This document shows positions 19,829-28,023 of a stretch of 64,000 nucleotides of DNA, in pieces (positions within the stretch are counted from its first letter, which is position 1; every line of letters starts with the position of its first letter). Made by a program: the position numbers and the translations under genes. Below the pieces are notes generated by a model. The model did not search any database. It worked only from the letters and a program-made list of their open reading frames with translations, and was not told the origin of the DNA. Source of the stretch: Streptomyces sp. DI166 (GTDB lineage Bacteria > Actinomycetota > Actinomycetes > Streptomycetales > Streptomycetaceae); assembly GCF_900091315.1 (NCBI RefSeq), contig NZ_FLSP01000019.1:1-64000 (forward strand), in the 5' to 3' direction.

Positions 19829-20007
19829 ACGCGGCGGAGCGTCGTCGGGTGGCGGAGGCGTCGGCTGGACGGGCAGCACTGCACCCGGCGCACGCGCGCA
19901 GACTTGGCCACTCGCTGCCGGCCCCTGTACGACGACTACGAGGCTCGACGTACTCCGGCCGCGTTCACGATTGCTGCGTCAACACGGTCCGCTGCACCGG
20001 CCGCTGA
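19825..20007 (+). pseudogene. Possible frameshifted small gene between the Cys-rich ORF and the graspetide precursor
   Basis: A GTG overlapping the previous stop opens NAAERRRVAEASA, after which this frame degenerates into Arg-rich sequence to 20007. Shifting frame near 19870 gives GQHCTRRTRADLATRCRPLYD followed by DYEARRTP, which looks like the continuation of a small Cys-containing protein. I interpret this as one frameshifted gene, or non-coding sequence with a chance match. The rest of the 319-bp gap up to the precursor start shows nothing recognisable beyond the ribosome binding site. Confidence 0.35.
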
Positions 20008-20147
20008 CCGGTCGCCCTGCCCCGGCGTCAGGGGCCCCACGGCGACCGCAGGGTCAGGGTCGCACCCCTCGAACGCCCGTCCCGCCGGGAGACCGCAAGC
20101 TCCCCGGGGGACGGGTCAGCACACAACCGAGGAAGAGAGGAAAGCCC

Positions 20148-20462
20148 TTGTTCGCTCACTCCGACCGGCTCCCGACCGGGACACCTCTGCCGTCCGACGC
20201 GGTCACCCCGCCCCCCTGGGGCGTGCGGCGCATGGCCCCATACCCGACGATGGCGCCGGGCTACGCCCGTGCCGAGATCGAGCCGACCACCCAGACGACG
20301 CACTACTTCGACGCGGACGGCCGTGTGCTGGAGATGGGGAAGCACGGCACCAGCACTGGAACGAATCCGGCGACCAACACCGGCAACCCGTCCGATGGCG
20401 CTGGCCCCGGCGGTGGTGGCGGCGGCGGTGACCAGGACACCGGGAACGACACCGACCAGTGA
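20148..20462 (+). CDS. tgmA: Graspetide (ATP-grasp RiPP) precursor peptide
   Basis: This 104-aa peptide belongs to the putative ATP-grasp target RiPP family. The leader contains PPPWGVRRMAPYP (residues 21-33) and YARAEIEP. A conserved middle FDADGRVLEMGKHGTSTGT (54-72) leads to a tail with Thr/Ser donors (T68, S69, T70, T72, T76, T78, S82), a seven-Gly run (88-94) and acidic acceptors (D83, D95, D97, D101, D103). Ester links between Thr/Ser and Asp are expected. The start is TTG 20148 with AGAGGAAAG upstream; ATG 20232 would remove the conserved PWGVRR, so I reject it. The stop overlaps the ligase GTG. Confidence 0.88.
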   Translation: MFAHSDRLPTGTPLPSDAVTPPPWGVRRMAPYPTMAPGYARAEIEPTTQTTHYFDADGRVLEMGKHGTSTGTNPATNTGNPSDGAGPGGGGGGGDQDTGNDTDQ

Positions 20463-21412
20463 GCGATGCCGGTCCGGTGCTGGTCGTCACCAACCTGGAC
20501 GACCCCACGGCCGACGTGGTGATCACTGAGCTGCACGACCGGGGTGTCCCAGTCGTGCGGTTCGACTCGGGGGATTTCCCCCACGCCCTGTCGGTCGCGG
20601 CCACGATCACGTCGAACGGCGTGGAGGGCACGTTGTCCACGCCGTCGCGGACCGCCGACCTGGCACAGGTCCGGTCCCTGTACTACCGGCGGCCTTCCGG
20701 CTTCGCCTTCCCGCACCTGGACAAGCAGGACGCACGGTTCGCCCTCACCCAGGCCCGTTACGGGCTCGGCGGCGTACTCGCCTCGCTCCCTGGCTGCCTG
20801 TACGTCAACCATCCCCACCGCATCGGGGACGCAGAGTTCAAACCCTCCGGCCTGGCCGCAGCCGCGGCCGTGGGCCTGCGCTTCCCGCCAACGCTCATCA
20901 CCGCGGACGCGGATGTGGCACGGGCGTTCATCAAGCAGTACGCCCCCGTGATCTACAAGCCGCTGTCGGCGCCGCTGTACCGCATCGACGGCGTGTCCTG
21001 CACGGTGGAAGTCGCCGACGTGACGGCTGAGGAAATCGGCGAGACCGCATTGGGCACGGCTCACCTGTTCCAGCGACGGATCGAGAAGACCGCGGACGTC
21101 CGGGTGACCGTCATTGGGGACCGGGTGTTCCCCGTTCGCATCGACTCCGGCCTGCTGGACTGGCGCACCGACTACAGCCGCCTGCACTACTCCGTTGTCA
21201 CCCCGCCGCCCGGCATCGCCGAAGCCCTGCACGCATACCTGGCCCACTTCGGTCTCGTCTTCGGTGCTTTCGACTTCGCCATCGACCGGCAGGGGCAATG
21301 GTGGTTCCTGGAGTGCAACCCGTCCGGCCAGTGGTACTGGCTCGAACCCGAGACCGGACTGCCCATGCTCGCCGCCACGGCAGACCTTCTCGAAAGGAAA
21401 CGCTGCCGATGA
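20459..21412 (+). CDS. tgmB: ATP-grasp ribosomal peptide maturase
   Basis: The 317-aa ATP-grasp ligase is of the MvdD/TgmB type. It forms omega-ester (or amide) bonds between hydroxyl and carboxyl side chains of the precursor by acyl-phosphate activation. The N-terminal domain starts VLVVTNLDDPTADVVI and includes the SLYYRRPS segment. The central domain has the nucleotide-binding lysine in PVIYKPLSAP (near residue 164). The C-terminal metal/ATP residues are in FGAFDFAIDRQGQWWFLECNPSG, where the Asp, Glu and Asn align with ATP-grasp Mg ligands. GTG 20459 and stop 21412 overlap both neighbours by 4 bp (GTGA and ATGA), so precursor, ligase and methyltransferase are coupled. Confidence 0.92.
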   Translation: MSDAGPVLVVTNLDDPTADVVITELHDRGVPVVRFDSGDFPHALSVAATITSNGVEGTLSTPSRTADLAQVRSLYYRRPSGFAFPHLDKQDARFALTQARYGLGGVLASLPGCLYVNHPHRIGDAEFKPSGLAAAAAVGLRFPPTLITADADVARAFIKQYAPVIYKPLSAPLYRIDGVSCTVEVADVTAEEIGETALGTAHLFQRRIEKTADVRVTVIGDRVFPVRIDSGLLDWRTDYSRLHYSVVTPPPGIAEALHAYLAHFGLVFGAFDFAIDRQGQWWFLECNPSGQWYWLEPETGLPMLAATADLLERKRCR

Positions 21413-22542
21413 CCCTCATGGACTCCACAGCCCTGCGCCGGGCGCTGGCCGACCGCCTCGCAGAAGGCGGCTTCCTGCGCACCGCGTCGTGGCGCACGGC
21501 TGTCGAAGCCGTGCCTCGCCATGAGTTCCTGCGCAGCGGCTTCTTCGAGCAGGTCGAAGGCTCAGCGCCGACCGCATGGCGGCCGGTCCTGCCCGACAGG
21601 GCCGACTGGCTGGAACGCTGCTACGCGGACGAGTCGCTCGTCACCCAGATCGCCGGAACCGTGATGCCCGGTGACATCCTCGGTGAGATTCTGCGCGCCC
21701 CCACGTCGTCCAGCACCCTGCCGAGCCTGGTGGTGCGGATGCTGGAGGAACTCCGGGTCGAGGAAGCCAGCCGGGTGCTGGAGATCGGCACGGGCACCGG
21801 CTACTCGACCGGGCTGCTGTGCCACCGGCTTGGAGACGAGCTGGTCACATCGGTGGAGGTGGACGTCGAAGTGTCCCGCCGCGCCAGTGTTGCTTTGGGG
21901 TCCTGCGGCTACTTTCCCCAGCTGGTCGTCGGTGACGGCCTCGCCGGGCACAAGGACGGTGCACCGTACGACCGGTTGATCGCCACCTGCGGCGTCCTGG
22001 AGGTACCGCACGCCTGGATCGAACAGACCGCACCGGGCGGGGTCGTCCTCGCCACGGTGTGCGGATGGCTGTACGCGTCGGAGCTGGCCCGGCTGACCGT
22101 CGACGGCGACGGCGTGGCACACGGCGGATTCCTCGGCGGACAGATCTCCTTCATGCTCGCCCGACCACAGCTGCCCCCATCGCTCGGCATGCTCCCCGAC
22201 CTCGAATCCGGAACCGAGCGGGAGGCCCGGCTCGGCCCGGACGTCCTGGACGACTGGGATGCACGGTTCGTGGCGCAGTTGGCCGCCCCGCGCGCCCAGC
22301 ACATCAGCCTGGCACTGGCGGGTGCCACTCAGCACGTCCTGGTCGATGTCGAGGCCGGCGCGTGGGCGACTCTCGCCAGGGACGGCGAGCGCTGGGCCGT
22401 CCGCCAGGGCGGGCCCGTCCCGCTGTGGGACATGGTCGAGGACCACGTGCTGCGCTGGCGGGCCGACGGTTCTCCCTCCCTGGAGCGCTTCGAGGCCACC
22501 GTCACCCCCGAGGCTCAGCGGGTCACTTGGCCGAAGGCCTGA
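21409..22542 (+). CDS. tgmC: PIMT-like methyltransferase of the graspetide system
   Basis: This 377-aa SAM methyltransferase is related to protein-L-isoaspartate O-methyltransferases. The N-terminal region (LRRALADRLAEGGFL...AVPRHEFL) and SAM motif I VLEIGTGTGYSTGLL (near 124-138) are clear, followed by the GDG and APYDRLIATCGV motifs (near 183-206). About 160 extra C-terminal residues form an accessory domain. In graspetide clusters of the fuscimiditide type, such enzymes methylate an Asp in the ester-linked peptide, which then collapses to an aspartimide. The same reaction is inferred here. The ATG at 21409 overlaps the ligase stop (ATGA). It is the last gene of the operon. Confidence 0.88.
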   Translation: MTLMDSTALRRALADRLAEGGFLRTASWRTAVEAVPRHEFLRSGFFEQVEGSAPTAWRPVLPDRADWLERCYADESLVTQIAGTVMPGDILGEILRAPTSSSTLPSLVVRMLEELRVEEASRVLEIGTGTGYSTGLLCHRLGDELVTSVEVDVEVSRRASVALGSCGYFPQLVVGDGLAGHKDGAPYDRLIATCGVLEVPHAWIEQTAPGGVVLATVCGWLYASELARLTVDGDGVAHGGFLGGQISFMLARPQLPPSLGMLPDLESGTEREARLGPDVLDDWDARFVAQLAAPRAQHISLALAGATQHVLVDVEAGAWATLARDGERWAVRQGGPVPLWDMVEDHVLRWRADGSPSLERFEATVTPEAQRVTWPKA

Positions 22543-22601
22543 CGGCCCGCTGACCGGCCCCGTCTGCCGGTGTCTTCTTGGAGACCAAGCATCCCGGACC
22601 C

Positions 22602-23450
22602 CTACCCGTTCCGCTCGACCCGCTTGCCGACGACGGGGCCGTTGAAGACGCCGCCCCGGAAATCGATGTGGTCGCCGCCGTAGCGAGCGCCCTCCCGGTC
22701 GGTGGAGGCAGCGGCGGAACTGCCTCGCGGCCGGTGCTTGCGCAGCACCGCCACCGCGACCTCCGCCGCACGCGCCGCCGCCCGCTCCTGCGAACCGCCC
22801 TTGTCCGCGGCGGACTTGTCGGGATCGGCCGCGTCGCTGATGCCACGGATCACCAACGCGTCCACCTGCCCGCTGACGTGCGCCGCGTGGACCGCGCCCG
22901 CGCCCTCCATCTCGATGGCGTTGGAGTCGTTGTAGTGGCGGCGGACGAACTCGGCGAAGGCCGACTCCTGGTCCGTCAGGACGACGTCACCGCAGGCGAT
23001 CGGCTTCAGATGGCCCCGTACGCCGTCCAGCCCGCGCAGCGCCGAGCGCGCGGCCTGCACCAGGCGGTTCGAGCCGTGCCACACCTCCGGGCGGGCGTGG
23101 AAGCCGTCCGGGGTCACCTTGCCGCCCTGCACGGCGTACACCTTCGTGCCGATCACCACGTCGCCGATGGCCACGTCCTCCTTCAGCGAGCCCGCGACCC
23201 CCACGAACAGCACCGCCTCCGGGCGCAGCCAGCCCAGGATCTGCGTGGTCAGCGCGGCCGCGTTCATCGAGCCCTCGCCCAACTCGGCGACCGCCAGCCG
23301 CCAGTCGGTGCCCGCGAGCCGCCCGCACTCCACGCGGGTGCCGTCGTCGTGGACCAACTCCTCGGATCCGTCGCCGAGATGGGCCCGCACGGCGTCGTAC
23401 TCGACGGGCAGTGCGGTCAGGACGACGACGAGGGGTGAAGTCTGCGGCAC
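22602..23450 (-). CDS. Nucleoside phosphorylase (MTA/SAH nucleosidase-like) with a C-terminal tag
   Basis: About 282 aa of the PNP/UDP phosphorylase fold. The N-terminal VVVLTALPVEYDAV, the core EAVLFVGVAGSLKEDV and IGDVV, the substrate-binding AIEMEGAG (near 190) and VIRGISDAAD (near 209), where the catalytic Asp sits, are visible. The final 26 residues contain DHIDFRGGVFNGPVVGK, similar to short beta tags that recur in Streptomyces conflict and NTPase proteins. The GTG at 23450 lacks a good ribosome binding site and an ATG at 23498 is possible, but it would overlap the divergent gene. It could be housekeeping nucleoside salvage. The tag and the membrane-protein partner suggest an effector role. 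Confidence 0.82.
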   Translation of the reverse strand: MPQTSPLVVVLTALPVEYDAVRAHLGDGSEELVHDDGTRVECGRLAGTDWRLAVAELGEGSMNAAALTTQILGWLRPEAVLFVGVAGSLKEDVAIGDVVIGTKVYAVQGGKVTPDGFHARPEVWHGSNRLVQAARSALRGLDGVRGHLKPIACGDVVLTDQESAFAEFVRRHYNDSNAIEMEGAGAVHAAHVSGQVDALVIRGISDAADPDKSAADKGGSQERAAARAAEVAVAVLRKHRPRGSSAAASTDREGARYGGDHIDFRGGVFNGPVVGKRVERNG

Positions 23451-23496
23451 GCGTTTAAGGTACTGCCAGGAACCGTCACCGGGGGAGGAAAAGTAC

Positions 23497-24030
23497 ATGG
23501 CGGAGCCGGATGTGACGATTGGTCAGCTGCTCCTCGCCGAGTACCAGACCGTCAAGGACGAGCAGAAGACCCGGATCGGGTTCCGAGACAATCTCCTCTA
23601 CGTCACGCTCACCGTCGTCGCCGCCGTGATCGCGGCCTCGGCGCAGGCCGGGCAGTCCGCGATGCTGCTCGCCGTCCCGCCGGTGTGTGTGGTCCTCGGC
23701 TGGACCTACCTGGTCAACGACGAGAAGATCTCCGCGATCGGGAAGTACGTCCGTGAGGACCTGGGGCCCCGGCTGACCCAGCTCTCCGGGGCCGAGGGCG
23801 CTTTCCGCTGGGAGACCGCGCATCGCACCGACGCGCGGCGGCAGTCCCGGAAGATCGTGCAGTGCGCTGTCGACCTGCTCGCCTTCTGCGTCGTCCCGCT
23901 CGCCGGACTCGCCGTCTACTGGGGCGCCGGGCAGACCTCCGCGGGGCTGGTCGTCGTGTCGGTGTTCGAGGCGCTGGCGCTGCTCGGGCTCGGCGCCCAG
24001 GTCGTCCGCTACGCGCTGCCGTTCAGCTAG
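23497..24030 (+). CDS. Four-helix integral membrane protein, unknown function
   Basis: The 177-aa protein has a conserved-looking N-terminal segment LLLAEYQTVKDEQKTRIGFRD, two membrane helices (about 30-50 and 56-76), the cytosolic stretch YLVNDEKISAIGKYVREDLG and two more helices (about 122-142 and 147-170). The four-helix layout with a cytosolic helical loop recalls SLATT/S-4TM effector-type proteins, but no specific family is certain. The ATG at 23497 follows GGGGGAGGAAAAG. It is divergent from the phosphorylase with only 46 bp between starts, so they share one promoter region. Its last 8 bp overlap the convergent response regulator gene. Confidence 0.75.
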   Translation: MAEPDVTIGQLLLAEYQTVKDEQKTRIGFRDNLLYVTLTVVAAVIAASAQAGQSAMLLAVPPVCVVLGWTYLVNDEKISAIGKYVREDLGPRLTQLSGAEGAFRWETAHRTDARRQSRKIVQCAVDLLAFCVVPLAGLAVYWGAGQTSAGLVVVSVFEALALLGLGAQVVRYALPFS

Positions 24031-24712
24031 GGCCCGTCACCCATCGGTACTGGAGCTCCGGCCGCCCCACCGTCCCGTACTGGGGGCTGCGGGCCGCGCG
24101 GCCCGCGTCCACCAGGTGCTCCAGGTAGCGGCGGGCCGTGATGCGGGAGATGCCCACCGCCTCCGCGACGCCGGTCGCCGTCAGGCCCTCCGCGGAGTCC
24201 CGCAGTGCCACCGTGACCCGCTCCAGGGTGGGGGCGCTCAGGCCTTTCGGGAGGGCGGCCGGGCTGGGGGCGCGCAGGGTCGCCAGAGCGCGGTCGACCT
24301 CGTCCTGGCCGCTGGCCTCGCCCGCCGCCGCGTGGAACTCGGCGTACCGGACGAGACGGTCACGCAGGGTCGCGAAGGTGAACGGCTTGAGGACGTACTG
24401 GACCACACCCAGCGAGACCCCCTCCCGGACCACCGCCAAATCGCGTGCCGAGGTCACCGCTATCACGTCCGTGTGGTGTCCCAACGCCCTGAGCGAGCGG
24501 GCGAGTTGGAGGCCGTGTACGTCGGGGAGGTGGAGGTCGAGCAGGAGCAGGTCCACCGGGGTGCGGTCCAGCGCCCGGCGGGCCTCCGCGCCCGTGTGCA
24601 CCTTGCCGACCGCGACGAATCCGGGGACCCGGTTGACGTACATGACGTGGGCATCGGCGGCGACCGGGTCGTCCTCCACAACCAGGACCCGGATCGGTGT
24701 GTCGGTGCTCAT
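24023..24712 (-). CDS. CitB/DcuR-type response regulator
   Basis: The 229-aa protein has a receiver domain (1-125) with acidic pocket EDD (13-15), phospho-acceptor D59 in LLLLDLHLPD and the conserved Lys in VLKPF (near 109). The C-terminal winged HTH (about 170-222) reads TATGVAEAVGISRITARRYLEHL, typical of the CitB/DcuR group that responds to extracellular di- or tricarboxylates. The start ATG at 24712 overlaps the end of the sensor kinase gene by 4 bp, so they form one leftward operon. The dicarboxylate symporter gene divergent from the pair is the probable target. Confidence 0.95.
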   Translation of the reverse strand: MSTDTPIRVLVVEDDPVAADAHVMYVNRVPGFVAVGKVHTGAEARRALDRTPVDLLLLDLHLPDVHGLQLARSLRALGHHTDVIAVTSARDLAVVREGVSLGVVQYVLKPFTFATLRDRLVRYAEFHAAAGEASGQDEVDRALATLRAPSPAALPKGLSAPTLERVTVALRDSAEGLTATGVAEAVGISRITARRYLEHLVDAGRAARSPQYGTVGRPELQYRWVTGPS

Positions 24713-26373
24713 ACGTCGCCTCCAGAGACTGCGCCCCCAGAAACTACGCCCTCACCGGCCGGTACGGCGCCCAGGGGCAGCCGCACTTCGAACTCGGCCC
24801 CGCCCCCGGCGGCGTCGGTCACCGTCAGGGTGCCCTCGTGGCGTCCCACCGCCTGCCGGACCAGTGCGAGCCCGAGGCCCCGGCCGCCGGGACCCGCGGC
24901 GGGCTTGGTGGAGAAGCCCCGCTCGAAGACCGCCTCGGCGTGCTCCGGGTCCACCCCGGCGCCGGTGTCCGAGACTTTCAGCACCAGCTCGGACCCTTCC
25001 GTGTACGCGGTCACCGTGACCCGCGCCCGGATGCTGCCCTGCGCCGCGTCCACCGCGTTGTCGATCAGGTTCCCGAGGATGGTCACCAGGTCCCGGGCGG
25101 GCAGCGACACCGGCAGCAGCCCGTCGTCGAGGCGGCTGTCCGCGGACACCACCAGCTCCACGCCCCGCTCGTTGGCCTGCGCCGTCTTGCCCAGCAGCAG
25201 CGCCGCCAGCACCGGTTCGCTGACCGCCGCCACGACCTGGTCGGTCAGCGCCTGGGCCAGCTCCAGTTCGGCGGTGGCGAACTCCACGGCCTCCTCGGCG
25301 CGCCCCAGCTCGATCAGCGAGACCACGGTGTGCAGCCGGTTGGCGGCCTCGTGCGCCTGGGAGCGCAGCGCCTGGGTGAAGCCGCGCTCGGAGTCCAGTT
25401 CGCCCATCAGGGACTGGAGTTCCGTCACATCGCGCAGGGTGACCACGGCGCCGCGGCGCTCGCCGCCGGAGACCGGCGAGGTGTTCACCACCAGCACCCG
25501 GTCCGCCGTCAGATGCACCTCGTCCACCCTCGGCTCCGAGGACAGCAGCGCGCCGGTGAGCGACGGCGGCAGCCCGAGCTCGGCGACCGAGGTGCCGACC
25601 GCCTCCTCGGAGACGCCGAGCAGTTCCCGGCCGCCATCGTTGATCAGCGCCACCCGGAACTGCCCGTCCAGCATGAGCAGTCCCTCGCGCACCGCGTGCA
25701 GCGCGGCCTGGTGGTAGTCGTGCATCCGGCTCAGCTCGGCCGCGTTCATGCCGTGGGTGTGCCGCCGCAGCCGGGCGTTGATCACGTACGTGCCCACGGC
25801 GCCCAGCGCCAGCGCGCCGCCCGCGACCCCGAGCAGTGCGGCCAGCTCGTCCCGCACCCGCTTGCTGATCTCCTCCACTTTGATGCCCGCGCTGACCAGG
25901 CCGACGATCCGCCCGCCGTCCCAGATCGGGGTGACGGCGCGGACGGACGGGCCGAGGGTGCCGGTGTAGGTCTCGGTGAAGGAGCGGCCCTGAAGGGCGG
26001 GGTCGATATGGCCGATGAACCGCTGGCCGATCTCGTCGGGGTTCGGGTGGGTCCAGCGGATGCCCCGCGGGTTCATGATCGTGACGAAGTCGACCCCGGT
26101 GTCCTGCTGCACATGCACGGCGTACGGCTGGAGCGAGGAGGACGGGTTGTCGGTGCGGATGGCCTGCCGTACGGAGGGCGAGTCGGCTATCGAGCGGGCC
26201 ACGGCCAGTGCCTGGCGGCCCGCCGCCTCCTCGGCCTGGTTCTGGTCGCTGACGTAGCTGAACAGCGCGTATCCGGTCACGAGCACCGCGATCAGCACGG
26301 CCTGCATGGCGAACAGCTGGCCGGCCAGGCTGCGGGGGCGGGGGACGGGGATGCGCATGTCGTCAGTGTGCAT
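24709..26373 (-). CDS. CitA/DcuS-type membrane sensor histidine kinase
   Basis: The 554-aa protein has TM1 (about 18-40), an extracytoplasmic PAS-like sensor domain with FVTIMNPRGIRWTHPNPDEIG (about 42-175), TM2 (about 178-198), a cytoplasmic PAS domain (about 215-320) and a kinase core. The dimerisation helix has RSQAHEAANRLHT, where the phospho-His is HEAANRLH as in CitA-type kinases. The N-box NLIDNAVDA and G-boxes DTGAGV and GGRGLGLALV follow. The ligand is probably a C4-dicarboxylate or citrate. The start is uncertain (ATG 26373 or 26358) because the region contains a 31-bp duplication. Confidence 0.94.
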   Translation of the reverse strand: MHTDDMRIPVPRPRSLAGQLFAMQAVLIAVLVTGYALFSYVSDQNQAEEAAGRQALAVARSIADSPSVRQAIRTDNPSSSLQPYAVHVQQDTGVDFVTIMNPRGIRWTHPNPDEIGQRFIGHIDPALQGRSFTETYTGTLGPSVRAVTPIWDGGRIVGLVSAGIKVEEISKRVRDELAALLGVAGGALALGAVGTYVINARLRRHTHGMNAAELSRMHDYHQAALHAVREGLLMLDGQFRVALINDGGRELLGVSEEAVGTSVAELGLPPSLTGALLSSEPRVDEVHLTADRVLVVNTSPVSGGERRGAVVTLRDVTELQSLMGELDSERGFTQALRSQAHEAANRLHTVVSLIELGRAEEAVEFATAELELAQALTDQVVAAVSEPVLAALLLGKTAQANERGVELVVSADSRLDDGLLPVSLPARDLVTILGNLIDNAVDAAQGSIRARVTVTAYTEGSELVLKVSDTGAGVDPEHAEAVFERGFSTKPAAGPGGRGLGLALVRQAVGRHEGTLTVTDAAGGGAEFEVRLPLGAVPAGEGVVSGGAVSGGDV

Positions 26374-26412
26374 CGGGACGTATGCGCATGTCGTCGGTGG
26401 GTGTCCCGACGT
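26351..26412. repeat. Imperfect 31-bp tandem duplication at the kinase start
   Basis: ATGCGCATGTCGTCAGTG at 26351-26368 recurs at 26382-26399 with one mismatch, and both copies run on to gacgt at 31-bp spacing. The duplication covers the kinase start codons, so two alternative N-termini exist. It is probably replication slippage. Confidence 0.6.
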
Positions 26413-26540
26413 AAGCGCGAACTAAATGAACGTAAGGGTGACCGCCCTCACACGCCGGGAGATAGTCACGGCATTCCTCAAAACCCCCGGGCGTGAGCCG
26501 CACGCCGGTGATGCCGACGACGACGTCAAGGAGGGCGACC

Positions 26541-27926
26541 GTGGCCGCCAGTACCCCCAGGACGGCACCCGCTGCCAAACGGGACCGCACGCACTATCTG
26601 TACATCGCGGTGATCGTCGCGGTCGCCCTCGGCATCGCCGTCGGGCTGATCGCGCCGGACTTCGCGGTGGAGCTGAAGCCGATCGGTACGGGCTTCGTGA
26701 ACCTGATCAAGATGATGATCTCGCCGATCATCTTCTGCACGATCGTGCTGGGCATCGGCTCGGTGCGAAAAGCCGCCAAGGTGGGCGCCGTCGGCGGTAT
26801 CGCGCTGGGTTACTTCCTGGTCATGTCGCTGGTGGCCCTCGGTATCGGCCTGGTCGTCGGCAACATCCTGGACCCGGGCTCCAGCCTCGCGGTGACCGAC
26901 GCCGTCAAGGAGGTCGGACAGGCCCAGGTCGACGCGGAGGCCAAGGACACCACCGAGTTCCTGCTCGGCATCATCCCGACCACGATCGTGTCCGCGTTCA
27001 CCGCGGGCGAGGTGCTCCAGACCCTGCTCATCGCCCTGCTCGCCGGGTTCGCACTGCAGGCCATGGGCAGCGCCGGGCAGCCGATCCTGCGCGGTGTCGA
27101 GCACATCCAGCGCCTTGTCTTCCGCATCCTCGCCATGGTGATGTGGGCCGCCCCGATCGGCGCCTTCGGTGCCATCGCCGCGGTCACCGGCTCGGCCGGC
27201 GTGGACGCCCTGAAGAGCCTCGCGGTACTGATGCTCGGCTTCTACACCACCTGTGTGCTGTTCGTGTTCATCGTGCTCGGCGTCCTGCTGCGGGTGGTCG
27301 CGGGCCTGAACATCTTCACGCTCTTCAAGTACCTGGGCCGGGAGTTCCTGCTGATCCTGTCCACCTCCTCCTCCGAGTCCGCGCTGCCGCGGCTCATCGC
27401 GAAGATGGAGCACCTGGGCGTCAGCAAGCCCGTCGTCGGCATCACGGTCCCGACCGGCTACTCCTTCAACCTCGACGGCACCATGATCTACATGACCATG
27501 GCGTCCCTGTTCATCGCCGACGCCATGGGTACGCCGATGTCGATCGGCGAGCAGATCCCGCTGCTGCTGTTCCTGCTGGTCGCCTCGAAGGGCGCGGCGG
27601 GTGTCACCGGCGCCGGGCTCGCCACCCTGGCGGGCGGTCTGCAGTCCCACAAGCCCGCGCTGGTGGACGGTATCGGCCTGATCGTCGGCATCGACCGGTT
27701 CATGAGCGAGGCCCGCGCCCTGACGAACTTCGCGGGCAACGCGGTGGCCACGGTGCTGATCGGCACCTGGACCAAGGAGATCGACCGCGGCCGGGTCGAC
27801 CAGGTGCTCGCCGGACACCTGCCCTTCGACGAGAAGACGCTCCTCGACGACGGGCACGAATCCGAGGAGGCGGCCCCGGCGGAGGTGCCGGAGCAGGGCG
27901 GCGAGAAGGAACTCGCCAAGGCGTAG
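26541..27926 (+). CDS. dctA: Proton/sodium:C4-dicarboxylate symporter (DAACS family)
   Basis: The 461-aa inner-membrane symporter of the GltP/DctA family imports succinate, fumarate or malate. Family motifs are present: FVNLIKMMISPIIFC in the first repeat, the serine-rich re-entrant loop STSSSESALPRLI (near 273-285), GYSFNLDGT and the second hairpin ASKGAAGVTGAG (near 350). About eight membrane helices are expected. The GTG at 26541 is preferred because AAGGAGGG lies 5 nt upstream; the frame is open to an earlier GTG at 26493. It diverges from the CitA/CitB-like kinase-regulator pair, which fits substrate-induced control. An acidic tail (ESEEAAPAEVPEQGGEKEL) ends the protein. A hairpin terminator follows. 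Confidence 0.94.
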   Translation: MAASTPRTAPAAKRDRTHYLYIAVIVAVALGIAVGLIAPDFAVELKPIGTGFVNLIKMMISPIIFCTIVLGIGSVRKAAKVGAVGGIALGYFLVMSLVALGIGLVVGNILDPGSSLAVTDAVKEVGQAQVDAEAKDTTEFLLGIIPTTIVSAFTAGEVLQTLLIALLAGFALQAMGSAGQPILRGVEHIQRLVFRILAMVMWAAPIGAFGAIAAVTGSAGVDALKSLAVLMLGFYTTCVLFVFIVLGVLLRVVAGLNIFTLFKYLGREFLLILSTSSSESALPRLIAKMEHLGVSKPVVGITVPTGYSFNLDGTMIYMTMASLFIADAMGTPMSIGEQIPLLLFLLVASKGAAGVTGAGLATLAGGLQSHKPALVDGIGLIVGIDRFMSEARALTNFAGNAVATVLIGTWTKEIDRGRVDQVLAGHLPFDEKTLLDDGHESEEAAPAEVPEQGGEKELAKA

Positions 27927-28023
27927 GCCAAGGGCGCCGAGGACAAAGACGGTCCGAGGCACAGACCGGACAAGATCCAGGACCCGGCGGGTCCCGGTCC
28001 TGACCACCAGGACCCGCCTCCCC

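Noticed and set aside
24116..25717. Long plus-strand frame opposite the two-component genes
   Set aside because: Ser/Arg/Pro-rich shadow of the kinase gene with no coding signature.
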